A stretch of 19,338 nucleotides of DNA, taken from positions 9,664-29,001 of the forward strand of contig DGRP01000084.1 in the NCBI GenBank assembly GCA_002391065.1, given 5' to 3'. Of this stretch, positions 6,321 through 13,540 are shown piece after piece (positions within the stretch are counted from its first letter, which is position 1; each line of letters begins with the position of its first letter). Position numbers and translations under genes: made by a program. This DNA is from Ruminococcus sp. UBA4385. Its GTDB lineage: Bacteria; Bacillota_A; Clostridia; Oscillospirales; Ruminococcaceae. The notes under the pieces were generated by a model. It was not told the origin of the DNA and ran no database searches. It saw nothing but the letters and a program-made list of their open reading frames with translations.

Positions 6321-7457
6321 TCACACAGATATTTTTCTGATCGCCATAACAAGAGAATCTGTCTGATATGTGTTATTGAAAACCGAGGGAGAAAACCTTA
6401 CTGCTCCCTGAGCGAGCGTTCCCAGAGTATTATGTGCAAGCGGTGCGCACTGGAGACCGCCCCTCAGTGCAAATCCCATATCGCTGAGCATTGAGGCAGC
6501 CTGCTCAGAGGGCATATCGCCTATATTGAAGGCAATTATAGGAAGCTTTCTTACATCGGTCTCATAAAGCCTGATATTCTTTATATCCTTAACACCCTCC
6601 ACAAACCTGTTACAGAGCCTTTGCTCGTGCTCTCGGATACGGTTTATGCCCTTTGCCTTTACAAACTTTATACCCTCGCCAAGCCCGAGTATGCCTGCGG
6701 TATTAAGCGTTCCGCTTTCGAGCTTTTCGGGCATGGTTGGGGTCTGTTCCGGTTCAGCAGAGGTAGCACCCGTACCGCCTTCAATTATTGTTGACAGGCT
6801 GTACTCTCCGTCTGTTATCAGCAGTCCTGTCCCTACGGGTCCATAGAGGGACTTATGACCTGCTGTACACAGAAAATTTATCCCGTCAGACAAGCTGAGC
6901 TCACTCACTCCGCAGGCCTGCGCTCCGTCAACTATGAAGCAGATGCCGTGACGCTTGCAAAGCTCTCCGAGCGCCTTCACAGGGAGCGCTCTGCCGGTAA
7001 CGTTTGAAGCGGCTGTCACGCAGATGCATTTTGTATCCATGTCGATCAGCTTTTCAAAGGTTTGTACGGTTTTTTCATCGTCATCGCTTACATCGGCGAC
7101 CGAGAGACGCACACCTGCTGTCTGAGTCAGGCGGTATGATGGTCTTGCAACGGAATTGTGCTCATACGATGATATTATCATGTGACCGCCATACTGCATT
7201 ATACCTTTTATAGCCATATTAAGAGCATAGGTGCAGTTCTGGGTAAAGGCTACGTTTTCAGGCTCAGCGCCGAATATTTCAGCGGCAAGGCTTCTGACCT
7301 CATAAACCTTCTGCGCCGCACGGATAGAAAGGCTGTGTCCGCTTCGTCCGGGGTTGCCGCCGTAGCGCTCCAAGCCCTCAGAGCAGGCTCTGCGAACGCT
7401 CACGGGCTTTGGGTAGGTCGTAGCGGAGTTATCAAAATATATCATCGAACGCTTCAT
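6321..7457 (-). CDS. class V aminotransferase, cysteine desulfurase-like (EGGT type)
   Basis: 378-residue PLP enzyme of aminotransferase class V, in the clade carrying the EGGTG motif (TIGR01977-like), related to cysteine desulfurases and selenocysteine lyases. Visible: IYFDNSATTYPKP at the start, TQNCTYALNMAI, SSYEHNSV, FIVDGAQACG with the PLP-binding Asp177, AGHKSLYGP with the Schiff-base Lys202, IIEGGTG at 225-230, and LRGGLQCAPLAH with Cys336 where desulfurases carry the persulfide Cys. Substrate (Cys, Sec or other) is not proven. I start at the ATG at 7457, which has GGTG 5 nt upstream; the ATG just before it is too close. It follows the DUF3343 gene by 26 nt, a conserved pairing in Firmicutes that suggests sulfur or selenium transfer. 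Confidence 0.85.
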   Translation of the reverse strand: MKRSMIYFDNSATTYPKPVSVRRACSEGLERYGGNPGRSGHSLSIRAAQKVYEVRSLAAEIFGAEPENVAFTQNCTYALNMAIKGIMQYGGHMIISSYEHNSVARPSYRLTQTAGVRLSVADVSDDDEKTVQTFEKLIDMDTKCICVTAASNVTGRALPVKALGELCKRHGICFIVDGAQACGVSELSLSDGINFLCTAGHKSLYGPVGTGLLITDGEYSLSTIIEGGTGATSAEPEQTPTMPEKLESGTLNTAGILGLGEGIKFVKAKGINRIREHEQRLCNRFVEGVKDIKNIRLYETDVRKLPIIAFNIGDMPSEQAASMLSDMGFALRGGLQCAPLAHNTLGTLAQGAVRFSPSVFNNTYQTDSLVMAIRKISV

Positions 7458-7483
7458 CATATCACCTTTTCTGACCATAAGGG

Positions 7484-7690
7484 TCAGCTTTCTTTGTAGA
7501 AAATACCTCGCTGTCGGAGTAGCTGCTTTATTTTCAGGGGCTCATCCTTGATCTTGATAGAATAGCCGCAGCCCGAGGACAGATCCTTCGGGGTTTTAAC
7601 TACCTCGCAGAACATTCCGAGCTTGTTGAGCAGCTCCTTTGCCTTGATCGCATAGGTTATCGACCGCATTGCTATCAGATTTATTTTCAT
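7484..7690 (-). CDS. DUF3343 small protein, putative S/Se carrier
   Basis: 68-residue protein of the DUF3343 family (described as Se/S-carrier-like). The sequence alternates beta and helix: KINLIAMRSITYAIKAKELL, then EVVKTPKDLSSGCGYSIKI. The conserved Cys of SSGCG is the likely persulfide or selenide site. I start at the ATG at 7690, preceded by GAGGAAC. An upstream in-frame ATG at 7744 would add 18 residues of non-conserved sequence that overlap a hairpin. It is the first gene of a two-gene operon with the class V aminotransferase, its probable partner. The promoter is not clear: a weak TTCACC/TAGTAT pair lies near 7750-7780, close to the edge of the inserted cassette. Confidence 0.75.
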   Translation of the reverse strand: MKINLIAMRSITYAIKAKELLNKLGMFCEVVKTPKDLSSGCGYSIKIKDEPLKIKQLLRQRGIFYKES

Positions 7691-7719
7691 TTTCTGTTCC
7701 TCTTCTTTAGTCTGATTCC

Positions 7720-7744
7720 GTGTACGCCCGACCGCTTCGTACAC
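7720..7744. repeat. inverted repeat upstream of the DUF3343 gene
   Basis: GTGTACG (7720-7726) and CGTACAC (7738-7744), 7-bp perfect arms with an 11-nt loop. There is no U-tract on either strand. It lies in the 5' leader of the operon, so it is an operator or RNA hairpin candidate. Confidence 0.45.
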
Positions 7745-7788
7745 TGAGATATACTATGCTCCGAGAACTGTTTTGGTGAACAAAAAAA

Positions 7789-7825
7789 GGAGCAGAATAA
7801 AGGCTGTGCTGATATAGAAGTTTTA
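7789..7825 (+). repeat. left terminal inverted repeat of the cassette
   Basis: Begins GGAGCAGA and ends ATATAGAAGTTTTA. Both blocks recur in inverted order at 9057-9092, with an A-rich and a TG.GC match between them. Confidence 0.65.
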
Positions 7826-7826
7826 T

Positions 7827-7871
7827 GCCATAGTACTTCTGATCCAAAGTCAGAAGTACTATGGCGTTTTT
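7827..7871 (+). terminator. strong hairpin terminator upstream of the cassette promoter
   Basis: GCCATAGTACTTCTGA (7827-7842) and TCAGAAGTACTATGGC (7850-7865) make a 16-bp perfect stem with a 7-nt loop, followed by GTTTTTATT. No plus-strand gene ends here, so it probably insulates the cassette from incoming transcription. It abuts the -35 box. Confidence 0.75.
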
Positions 7872-7872
7872 A

Positions 7873-7901
7873 TTGACAATGAAGTGATGCTGTGCTATAA
7901 T
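7873..7901 (+). promoter_or_regulatory. promoter of the cassette gene
   Basis: TTGACA (7873-7878), a 17-nt spacer and TATAAT (7896-7901): exact consensus. The start codon at 7970 is about 60 nt downstream of the expected start of transcription. Confidence 0.9.
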
Positions 7902-7969
7902 TGTTAATAATATAAACCAAAATCGGGACTTGACGAACTGTTAGATAATTATGACTTTAGGAGGGAAAA

Positions 7970-8986
7970 ATGAAGATAAAGGATGCATGGTATTTTAACT
8001 ATACCCAGAAAGAAAGTGAGATTTTGCAACCGGATATGGTTGTACCAAAGTCCCATGTGGGAATTTACTGCGAATTTGAAGAGTTGGCGTTTCCGGTATC
8101 CTTTCATATTTTTGGGGTGTGTAAAGGAGAGGTGGTATTTGATAAGGATATCACGGTTTTCGGGAACGGGGACGATGTGGATGTTAGTTTGTACAAAAGC
8201 GGATATGGGGCAGTGTTTAAAATCCCTGAAGATAAGGATTGTGAGCCGGATATGTTACGGGTCATCTATGAAGTGGGAGGTAAAGCAGAAACTTTTGAAA
8301 CGGAATGTAAGTATTATACATTTTCGGGACAGGTATCGGATTTTGACGAAAAGCCTTTTCCGGCGGTTGTGATGTTATATCGATATGATTTTGATTCCTC
8401 GCCGTTTATTATGGGCACATGGACGGATCTGAACGGACGATATAGTCTTCGTGTGCCGGCCGGGAGCTATAATGCCATGTATTCAGATGATAATACCTAT
8501 GGGATCAGCTCTTTGGAATGCTGGGGCTGGAATATTATTGCGGACCGGGATGAGGTTATTGATTTAAAAATCGGCAGCGGTGAGGTGTATTCGTTAAATG
8601 TGAGTGTAAATAATGGGGGCAATCAAACGCTGTTTCTTACCTTTCGTCCGATGATCTATTTCAAAAAAGAAGAATACGACACTGTAGTAGGTGAAGGAAA
8701 TATCCATATAACGGATATTGCACCGGAAATTGCAAAAGAAGATGTTACGGTTTATGTAAACGGAAGAAAAACAGAAGTGCTTTCCTTACAGAAAATATAC
8801 GAGGCTTCTCCTGATGGGCTGTATTTGCCGATGTATATGGTGCAAATCCCCAAGAAGCTGTATGCGGATTGCCTGGATAAGCAGACTATTGTTTTGGAAT
8901 ACGATACAAAGGACCGTGGAAACGGACGTGCTTGCAGCAGAGGTTTTACTCAATTTTTCTATAAGGATGGATTTTGTACGAGATAA
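7970..8986 (+). CDS. hypothetical beta-rich protein with carboxypeptidase-regulatory-like domain
   Basis: 338-residue protein I cannot name. It has no signal peptide or membrane segment, so it is probably cytoplasmic. Its beta-strand-rich sequence suggests three parts: an N-terminal sandwich (about 1-110), a central domain (about 112-200) that looks like a CarboxypepD_reg/transthyretin-like fold (FSGQVSDFDEKPFPAVVMLY, then WTDLNGRYSLRVPAGSYNAMY, the usual decoration-then-DxxGxYxl pattern), and a C-terminal sandwich. Conserved aromatics (ECWGWNII) may line a ligand site. AGGAGGG precedes the ATG by 5 nt. It is the sole gene of an inverted-repeat-bounded segment and its codon use is foreign to the window, so recent horizontal transfer is likely. 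Confidence 0.8.
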   Translation: MKIKDAWYFNYTQKESEILQPDMVVPKSHVGIYCEFEELAFPVSFHIFGVCKGEVVFDKDITVFGNGDDVDVSLYKSGYGAVFKIPEDKDCEPDMLRVIYEVGGKAETFETECKYYTFSGQVSDFDEKPFPAVVMLYRYDFDSSPFIMGTWTDLNGRYSLRVPAGSYNAMYSDDNTYGISSLECWGWNIIADRDEVIDLKIGSGEVYSLNVSVNNGGNQTLFLTFRPMIYFKKEEYDTVVGEGNIHITDIAPEIAKEDVTVYVNGRKTEVLSLQKIYEASPDGLYLPMYMVQIPKKLYADCLDKQTIVLEYDTKDRGNGRACSRGFTQFFYKDGFCTR

Positions 8987-8999
8987 AAGAAAATTCTGA

Positions 9000-9056
9000 T
9001 TTGGCATAGCAGCCAAACAAACACAATGCCCCGAAGCACTTTGAAATGCTTCGGGG
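9000..9056 (+). terminator. two hairpins after the cassette gene
   Basis: TTTGGC/GCCAAA (9000-9005 and 9012-9017), then CCCCGAAGCA/TGCTTCGGGG (9029-9038 and 9047-9056), a 10-bp perfect stem with an 8-nt loop. The second is the likely terminator although the next bases are TAAAAC, not a U-run. It directly abuts the right inverted repeat. Confidence 0.55.
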
Positions 9057-9092
9057 TAAAACTTCTATATGGGCATACTTTTTATCTGCTCC
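9057..9092 (-). repeat. right terminal inverted repeat of the cassette
   Basis: TAAAACTTCTATAT (9057-9070) is the exact complement of the left repeat's inner 14 bp. TCTGCTCC (9085-9092) is the complement of its outer 8 bp. Confidence 0.65.
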
Positions 9093-9098
9093 CATATA
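9066..9098 (-). terminator. possible terminator of the flavodoxin-fold gene
   Basis: TATATGGG (9066-9073) and CCCATATA (9091-9098) form an 8-bp stem with a 17-nt loop. On the minus strand TTTT follows a few bases later. It overlaps the right inverted repeat, so the structure and the repeat share sequence. Confidence 0.35.
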
Positions 9099-9099
9099 A

Positions 9100-9789
9100 T
9101 TATTTCCATGGTCTCTTTTTATCAAGCCAGCCCTTTTCTTTCCAATAGTTCATATCGGCTTCGTTCCAGCCGTTTTTCTGCATCATACGCATTATCGCAA
9201 AGAAGCCCTTGGTCTTTAGTCCGGGCCTGACATTTCCGCACTGACTTTTAAGCTTTGCCGCAAGCTTATCTGTCTTTTTCTCGACTGAAGCTTTCTTTTT
9301 GTCTTTGACAGACTCCCAGTCAGTGGCTGAAACTGCCAGACCTATCTTATATACTTTTGCACAGCCCCAGAAAAACGCACTGTCTGCCATATCCTTGTTT
9401 GTGGATTTAAGTCCTGCTCCTGCGGCTGTACTGATGCAGACCGCCTGCTTTGAGAACATTCTCTCATCGGGGCGGTGTACCATCCAGCGATAGCCGTAAT
9501 GGTCGAGCAGTGCCTTCATAGCGCCTGTAGCATGATAAACATAAACAGGGCTTGCAAGAATAATTATATCTGCTTCATTAAGAGCATCGGTTATGGGTTT
9601 AATGCTCTTATAATGAGGACATTTGAACTCATCTTTGACGAAGCAGGTAGTGCAGCCCAGACAAAACTGCCCGAAGTCCCTCGGGAGGAAGAACTCTGTA
9701 AGTTCTCCGCCAATCTTTTTCGCAAGCATTCTTGCTATAAGGCAGGTCGAGCCTTCATGGCTCTGACCGTGAATGATAACAGTTTTCAT
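9100..9789 (-). CDS. flavodoxin-fold NAD(P)H-dependent oxidoreductase
   Basis: 229-residue protein of the flavodoxin-like/NADPH-dependent FMN reductase superfamily. The N-terminus KTVIIHGQSHEGSTCLIARML is the phosphate-binding loop after strand 1. A cysteine cluster follows (CLGCTTCFVKDEFKCP, about residues 43-58), as in iron-sulfur flavoprotein-like members. Then ADIIILASPVYVYHATGAMKALLDH is the typical FMN-ring loop, and CISTAAGAGLKST follows. The lysine-rich C-terminus is an extension. Electron donor and acceptor are unknown. AGGTG lies 5 nt before the ATG and overlaps the stop of the M15 peptidase gene 8 nt upstream, so the two are translated as a pair. Confidence 0.85.
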   Translation of the reverse strand: MKTVIIHGQSHEGSTCLIARMLAKKIGGELTEFFLPRDFGQFCLGCTTCFVKDEFKCPHYKSIKPITDALNEADIIILASPVYVYHATGAMKALLDHYGYRWMVHRPDERMFSKQAVCISTAAGAGLKSTNKDMADSAFFWGCAKVYKIGLAVSATDWESVKDKKKASVEKKTDKLAAKLKSQCGNVRPGLKTKGFFAIMRMMQKNGWNEADMNYWKEKGWLDKKRPWK

Positions 9790-9797
9790 ATCCGCAC

Positions 9798-10418
9798 CTA
9801 CTTTAATATACGTCTGATCAGCGTTTTAACAGGGTTTTTACGTTCCTTATAAAAATGCTGATAATCCTTCTGAGTCTTCCAGTGACCGCCCCAGCGCCAG
9901 CCCTTTGAGGTAAATATCTTATAGCAGATATCATTCTCATCTATCTTATGAGGGAAAGACTTTGATCTGTCTGCGTAGGGCTCACCGTTTTGGGGCATTA
10001 TCTTTTCACCGACTATATAGGGATTATAAAGCGGATTAATATCTATGGCTCTTCCGTACCCGTGAGCCGAAACCGTCTGCGTACCTGCTACAACCCGATA
10101 ATTAAAGGCTGAGCTGTTATTATCCGCCATGCAAAGGTCATCATCTGCGTTATAGTGGTCCGCAAGACGTATTTTTTCGATCTCATATTCCGCATCAAAC
10201 AGCTCAGCGAATATTTCAAGAACCTCTCCTGCAAGAGCCTTGTTCACTATTATCTCGCCCGACTGAACCTTATGCTCAAAGTCATAGTATTTTACCCTCA
10301 GATAGCACAGATCTTCATAACCGATATTATCATTCGGTTTATAGGTTTTGCCTTCCATGAAAGCTCTAACCTTCTGCGGTATCGCTTCCGCTGTGAAGCC
10401 CTCTCTCAACGTTTTCAA
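9798..10418 (-). CDS. M15-family D-alanyl-D-alanine carboxypeptidase (VanY-like)
   Basis: 206-residue peptidase of the M15 group (Peptidase_M15_4-like), which trims peptidoglycan peptides. Zinc ligands are visible in SAHGYGRAIDINP (His119, Asp126) and WRWGGHW (His179). The family blocks YYDFEHKVQSGEIIVN, ADHYNADDDLCMADNNSSAFNYR and DYQHFY are present. I chose TTG at 10418 because GAGGTG lies 5 nt upstream. A longer open frame reaches an ATG at 10508, but that start lies inside the preceding gene and its terminator. No signal peptide or membrane helix is evident, so the protein is cytoplasmic as read or uses an unrecognised export route. It probably depends on read-through of the terminator at 10439-10466 or a weak internal promoter. 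Coupled to the downstream oxidoreductase. Confidence 0.82.
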   Translation of the reverse strand: MKTLREGFTAEAIPQKVRAFMEGKTYKPNDNIGYEDLCYLRVKYYDFEHKVQSGEIIVNKALAGEVLEIFAELFDAEYEIEKIRLADHYNADDDLCMADNNSSAFNYRVVAGTQTVSAHGYGRAIDINPLYNPYIVGEKIMPQNGEPYADRSKSFPHKIDENDICYKIFTSKGWRWGGHWKTQKDYQHFYKERKNPVKTLIRRILK

Positions 10419-10438
10419 GCCAGCACCTCGTTCTGTAC

Positions 10439-10466
10439 AAAAAAGCGGACAGATTTCTGTCCGCTT
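10439..10466 (-). terminator. terminator of the L,D-transpeptidase gene
   Basis: AAGCGGACAG (10443-10452) pairs with CTGTCCGCTT (10457-10466) around a 4-nt loop. On the minus strand six T follow at once. It lies 4 nt after the transpeptidase stop. Confidence 0.88.
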
Positions 10467-10470
10467 ATTC

Positions 10471-11976
10471 TTAATATTGCATCCAGTCTTCGCTGTCATC
10501 GCTCTCATAGTACATAACTACAGGAGTTCCGATCTCAACATTTTCAAAGATATACTTTGCATCATTGTATGTCATATTAATACAGCCGTGTGAGCCGTTC
10601 CACTTGTATATCTCACCGCCGACGTTGCCGCCTCTCCACTGACTGTCATGCATTCCGATACCGCAGAGAGAAACGTTGTTCCAGTAGCTGCACTTAACGT
10701 CCCACTCATCACCGTCAGCGTTTCTGTCCTTCATCCTGTAATTCTCAGCCTTTGACCAAAGCTTATACACTCCCGGGAAGGTAGTTCTTGTTCTTGAAGT
10801 CGTCTGACCTGAAACTATATAGCACTCATGCTCAAGCTCTCCGTCTTTGTAGTACCAGCAATGCTGATCTGTAAGGTCTATCTCGATGTAGGTATCTCCG
10901 ATATCGTCATCGGCAGATCTTGCGCTCTCAATTCCGGTGTACACAAAGCCGCAGGGATCTTCATAATAGAACGGGTCGAGTGAATCAACGCTTTTTCCGT
11001 CATAAAGAAGCTTAACAAGCTCATCGCAGGTCTCCTGCTGATCTATCCACCAGCCGTACTTTGCATCTATGCTTGGCGGAACCGTAATGTCACCCTGAAG
11101 GGTTGCATGGAACTTTCTCTTCTTATTCAGCGTATCGTACTTATTAGCAAGATACTCAACATACTCCATTACCTTGTCCTCATCAACATCGTAAGACTGG
11201 TCCTCATGCACATCGAGCATTTCAAGGAGCCTGTCGCCTGTGAGAGTCTCGGTAGTGTAATCAAAGTCATAAGTGATCGACATATTATAGATATCGTTCA
11301 TCTTATCGCACTTATCCTGAACATCGGAGGCCTTGATAACAGGGAGCTCATAAACTCCGCTGTCCTGATCAAGAACTACTTTATTCGTACCGTTTGCCGC
11401 AGCAGTATTGATAATACCGACAAGTCTTTCCATATCAACAACAGTATCGCCCTGCACCTCCGGAACAACAGAATAGCCTGTTCCGTCTTCGTTAAGAACT
11501 ACCTCTGCATCAACAGTTTTTCCGCTGCCCCAGTCAGTTGTCCTGATGATCTCATCAAGCTTTTCTTTATCATAGCTTGCAGTTGCAATATACTCATAGT
11601 TTTTCTTTCCAACCAGAGCGCCAAACCATGAGGTCTTCTTTCTGTCCTTATAAAACTCATCTATCGAGTCCCTGGAACTGAGTTTATAGTCTATATCAGT
11701 CATTTTGATGTCAACATCTTTACCGCTGATAGTAGTAACTGTCATCTTAGCGGGAATATCATCCGCACCGAGCAGATCATAAGCCTGTGCAAGGGTCTTG
11801 CCGCTTACGTCTTTATTATTTATGAAAGTATTACTCAGAAACTTATCGCTGTAATATGCCTTGCCAATAAGATAAACCACAATAATTACAACTACTATTG
11901 TAGCCGCTGCAACACCGCAGATCAGTCCGACAGGAGCACCTTTTTTTTTCTTTCTTTTTCTAGCACTAGTACTCAT
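10471..11976 (-). CDS. L,D-transpeptidase (YkuD) with peptidoglycan-binding region
   Basis: 501-residue membrane-anchored enzyme that forms 3-3 cross-links, or attaches proteins to peptidoglycan, with carbapenem-sensitive chemistry. Residues 1-13 are strongly basic (RKRKKKKG) and 17-40 form one membrane helix. Residues about 45-345 look like the PG_binding_4 (VanW-associated) module, probably two copies. The C-terminal YkuD domain starts near 355 (YIEIDLTDQHCWYYKDG) and holds the catalytic motif GSHGCINM with His463 and Cys465. SGQTTSRTRTTFPG, the substrate-loop block, is also present. GAGG lies 11 nt before the ATG, longer than ideal. Own promoter at 12035-12063 and own terminator. Its neighbours are an M15 carboxypeptidase and a transglutaminase-domain protein, so the stretch serves wall remodelling. 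Confidence 0.9.
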   Translation of the reverse strand: MSTSARKRKKKKGAPVGLICGVAAATIVVVIIVVYLIGKAYYSDKFLSNTFINNKDVSGKTLAQAYDLLGADDIPAKMTVTTISGKDVDIKMTDIDYKLSSRDSIDEFYKDRKKTSWFGALVGKKNYEYIATASYDKEKLDEIIRTTDWGSGKTVDAEVVLNEDGTGYSVVPEVQGDTVVDMERLVGIINTAAANGTNKVVLDQDSGVYELPVIKASDVQDKCDKMNDIYNMSITYDFDYTTETLTGDRLLEMLDVHEDQSYDVDEDKVMEYVEYLANKYDTLNKKRKFHATLQGDITVPPSIDAKYGWWIDQQETCDELVKLLYDGKSVDSLDPFYYEDPCGFVYTGIESARSADDDIGDTYIEIDLTDQHCWYYKDGELEHECYIVSGQTTSRTRTTFPGVYKLWSKAENYRMKDRNADGDEWDVKCSYWNNVSLCGIGMHDSQWRGGNVGGEIYKWNGSHGCINMTYNDAKYIFENVEIGTPVVMYYESDDSEDWMQY

Positions 11977-12034
11977 TATATATCAGTCCTCATATAAAAA
12001 TAGCTATAACTCACCTATTTTAGTTTCAAGGATT

Positions 12035-12063
12035 ATTATACCACAAAATCCGTGCTTTGTCTA
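12035..12063 (-). promoter_or_regulatory. L,D-transpeptidase promoter
   Basis: Minus-strand TAGACA (12058-12063), a 17-nt spacer and TATAAT (12035-12040). Confidence 0.75.
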
Positions 12064-12084
12064 CACCTTTTTTTATTTTCAATG

Positions 12085-12117
12085 TTTTGAACAATCCGTG
12101 AATTTTACTGTTCAAAA
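12085..12117. repeat. inverted repeat upstream of the L,D-transpeptidase promoter
   Basis: TTTTGAACA (12085-12093) and TGTTCAAAA (12109-12117), 9-bp perfect arms with a 15-nt loop, about 20 nt upstream of the -35 box. Operator or AT-rich hairpin. Nothing else is seen between the promoter and the terminator at 12174. Confidence 0.4.
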
Positions 12118-12173
12118 AAATGGTCATTTTGATAAAAAATACAATTTCTACATATCCCGACAGTGTCTGAGAG

Positions 12174-12207
12174 AAAAAAGAGCGCTCCCCTTTTTCAGGG
12201 AGCGCTC
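12174..12207 (-). terminator. terminator of the transglutaminase-domain gene
   Basis: GAGCGCTCCC (12180-12189) pairs with GGGAGCGCTC (12198-12207) around an 8-nt loop, and on the minus strand TTTTTT follows. Confidence 0.9.
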
Positions 12208-12219
12208 AGTTAGCTCAAA

Positions 12220-13437
12220 TCAATTTTTAATGTAGTTTCCTGCGACCTCTTCATAGGTCTTGCAGAATCTTGCGTGTGAAATATATGTGCCCCATGACAT
12301 ATCATCGTCAACGTTTGCGTCCATTACATAGACCTGACCATTGATAATAACCTCGGTCCACATATGATATCCGTAACCGCCTGCTGCCATAGCAGTATAG
12401 CCGTCTACAGTTCTCGCATTGAAGCCCATGTATCTGAGCATAGCTGTAAGAACTCTCGAATACTCGGTACAAGTGCCGAAGCCGTTTACCAGTACAGACT
12501 TGTAAGGCTCGCTCCAGCCGCCGTATGCATAATATGTGTTTTTGATAAGATAATCATAAACTGCAGCAGCCTTCTGATAATTGGTCATTGAGCTGTTGGT
12601 GATCTTATTGATGTAAGTTCTAACAAGCTTATCATCTTCACCGGTAAGGCAGTAATCAGGGCTGAGCACTGCATTATTCAGTCTTGATTCAGCGGTAAGG
12701 CCATTATCCTTTGCAGGTGCCTTGGTTGCAGCGGTTGTTGTGGTTGTAGTAACAGGCTTAGCTGTAGTTGTAGCCGCTGTGGTAGTGGTAGGCGCCGGCG
12801 TTGTGGTTGTAACGGGAGCAGCCGTAGTTGTAGTTACAGGTGCGGTAGTTGTGGTAACCGCAGCAGCTTCTTCTGCTGTAGTAGTTGTAACTTCCTCAGC
12901 CTGCTCATCATCTGTAACAAGATACTCCTGCTCTTCACTTTCTGAATCGTAATAAACAGCAGTGGTTGTTGTTACTGCAGCTGCAAATTCTTCTTCCTCA
13001 GGGTCTTCTGCGTATTCATCAGTAACCGAAACTACCTTCTCAGCAGTCTCCTCGGGCGGATCAAAGGTGATCTCAACTACTCCTCTTGCTTCATAGCTTG
13101 GCTCTTCTGCTTCTTCGGCATCTGCAAGCTCAACTTCTTCATACCCGATGTCTTCTGAGTCATCTATAACTTCTATTTCTTCTCTGACCTCAGTGACAGT
13201 TGTAACTGTTGTTGTCTGTGTCTGTGTTAATTTCTCTGTAACAACAGTATCGCCCATATCTTTAGCAACCTGTACAGTCTTTTTCTCTTCAACAGTTGTC
13301 TTCTCGGACGGAAGTGTCTTGCTGGGCTTGATTGCTTCTCTGTCAAGGTTGACAAATGCTACACTTGATGCACCGACAACAGCGACAACGGCCAGCACAG
13401 CAGCTCTGCGCTTTAGACCCGATTGTAAATAACCCAT
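12220..13437 (-). CDS. extracytoplasmic transglutaminase-like domain protein with Thr-rich linker
   Basis: 405-residue protein. A basic start (GLKRR) and a hydrophobic stretch (about residues 12-30) form a signal or anchor. Residues about 40-190 are acidic and repetitive (Glu/Val/Thr). About 190-250 is a TTTTT/AAPVTTTTPAP linker like those that join modules in secreted Ruminococcus proteins. The C-terminal 150 residues are a transglutaminase/protease-like domain with a full triad: Cys323 in GTCTEYSRVL, His358 in YGYHMWTEV and Asp373 in YVMDANVDD. Such domains cut or cross-link wall or surface proteins; the substrate here is unknown. The ATG at 13437 has GGAGAGG 8 nt upstream; an in-frame GTG at 13446 overlaps that site. 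Consensus promoter with flanking dyads upstream. Confidence 0.87.
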   Translation of the reverse strand: MGYLQSGLKRRAAVLAVVAVVGASSVAFVNLDREAIKPSKTLPSEKTTVEEKKTVQVAKDMGDTVVTEKLTQTQTTTVTTVTEVREEIEVIDDSEDIGYEEVELADAEEAEEPSYEARGVVEITFDPPEETAEKVVSVTDEYAEDPEEEEFAAAVTTTTAVYYDSESEEQEYLVTDDEQAEEVTTTTAEEAAAVTTTTAPVTTTTAAPVTTTTPAPTTTTAATTTAKPVTTTTTTAATKAPAKDNGLTAESRLNNAVLSPDYCLTGEDDKLVRTYINKITNSSMTNYQKAAAVYDYLIKNTYYAYGGWSEPYKSVLVNGFGTCTEYSRVLTAMLRYMGFNARTVDGYTAMAAGGYGYHMWTEVIINGQVYVMDANVDDDMSWGTYISHARFCKTYEEVAGNYIKN

Positions 13438-13482
13438 TTCTAACACCTCTCCTTAATTAAATCTTTTTACACAAGCTTCGTT

Positions 13483-13507
13483 TTAGTTACCTTATTAAGG
13501 CGACTAA
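13483..13507. promoter_or_regulatory. 25-nt dyad at the transcription start of the transglutaminase gene
   Basis: TTAGT, 2 nt, CCTTATTAAGG, 2 nt, ACTAA: perfect dyad symmetry except the spacer dinucleotides, starting 4 nt after the -10 box. It is a good operator shape, or a 5' RNA stem. Confidence 0.5.
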
Positions 13508-13511
13508 AAAT

Positions 13512-13540
13512 AGTATATCTCAAAATGTAACCGTTGTCAA
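13512..13540 (-). promoter_or_regulatory. promoter of the transglutaminase-domain gene
   Basis: Minus-strand TTGACA (13535-13540), a 17-nt spacer and TATACT (13512-13517). A leader of about 70 nt precedes the start codon. Confidence 0.88.

Larger units (their letters stand above)
7789..9092 (+). mobile_element. candidate mobile insertion cassette without transposase
   Basis: A 1.3-kb segment bounded by imperfect inverted repeats (7789-7825 and 9057-9092). It holds in order: repeat, strong hairpin terminator, consensus promoter, one gene, two hairpins, repeat. The gene's codon use (GAA, AAA, CGG/CGA, TTG/TTA) differs from the AAG/GAG/AGA/CTT-rich neighbours. Its strand is opposite to the genes on both sides. 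No transposase or obvious target duplication is visible, so this is a MIC-like inference rather than a known element. Confidence 0.55.

Noticed and set aside
10419..10508. M15 peptidase start at 10508
   Set aside because: It would overlap the transpeptidase end and translate through its terminator hairpin. TTG at 10418 has a GAGGTG site.
12722..12952. Valine-rich plus-strand open frame
   Set aside because: Mirror of the Thr-rich linker of the transglutaminase-domain protein; no ribosome site.
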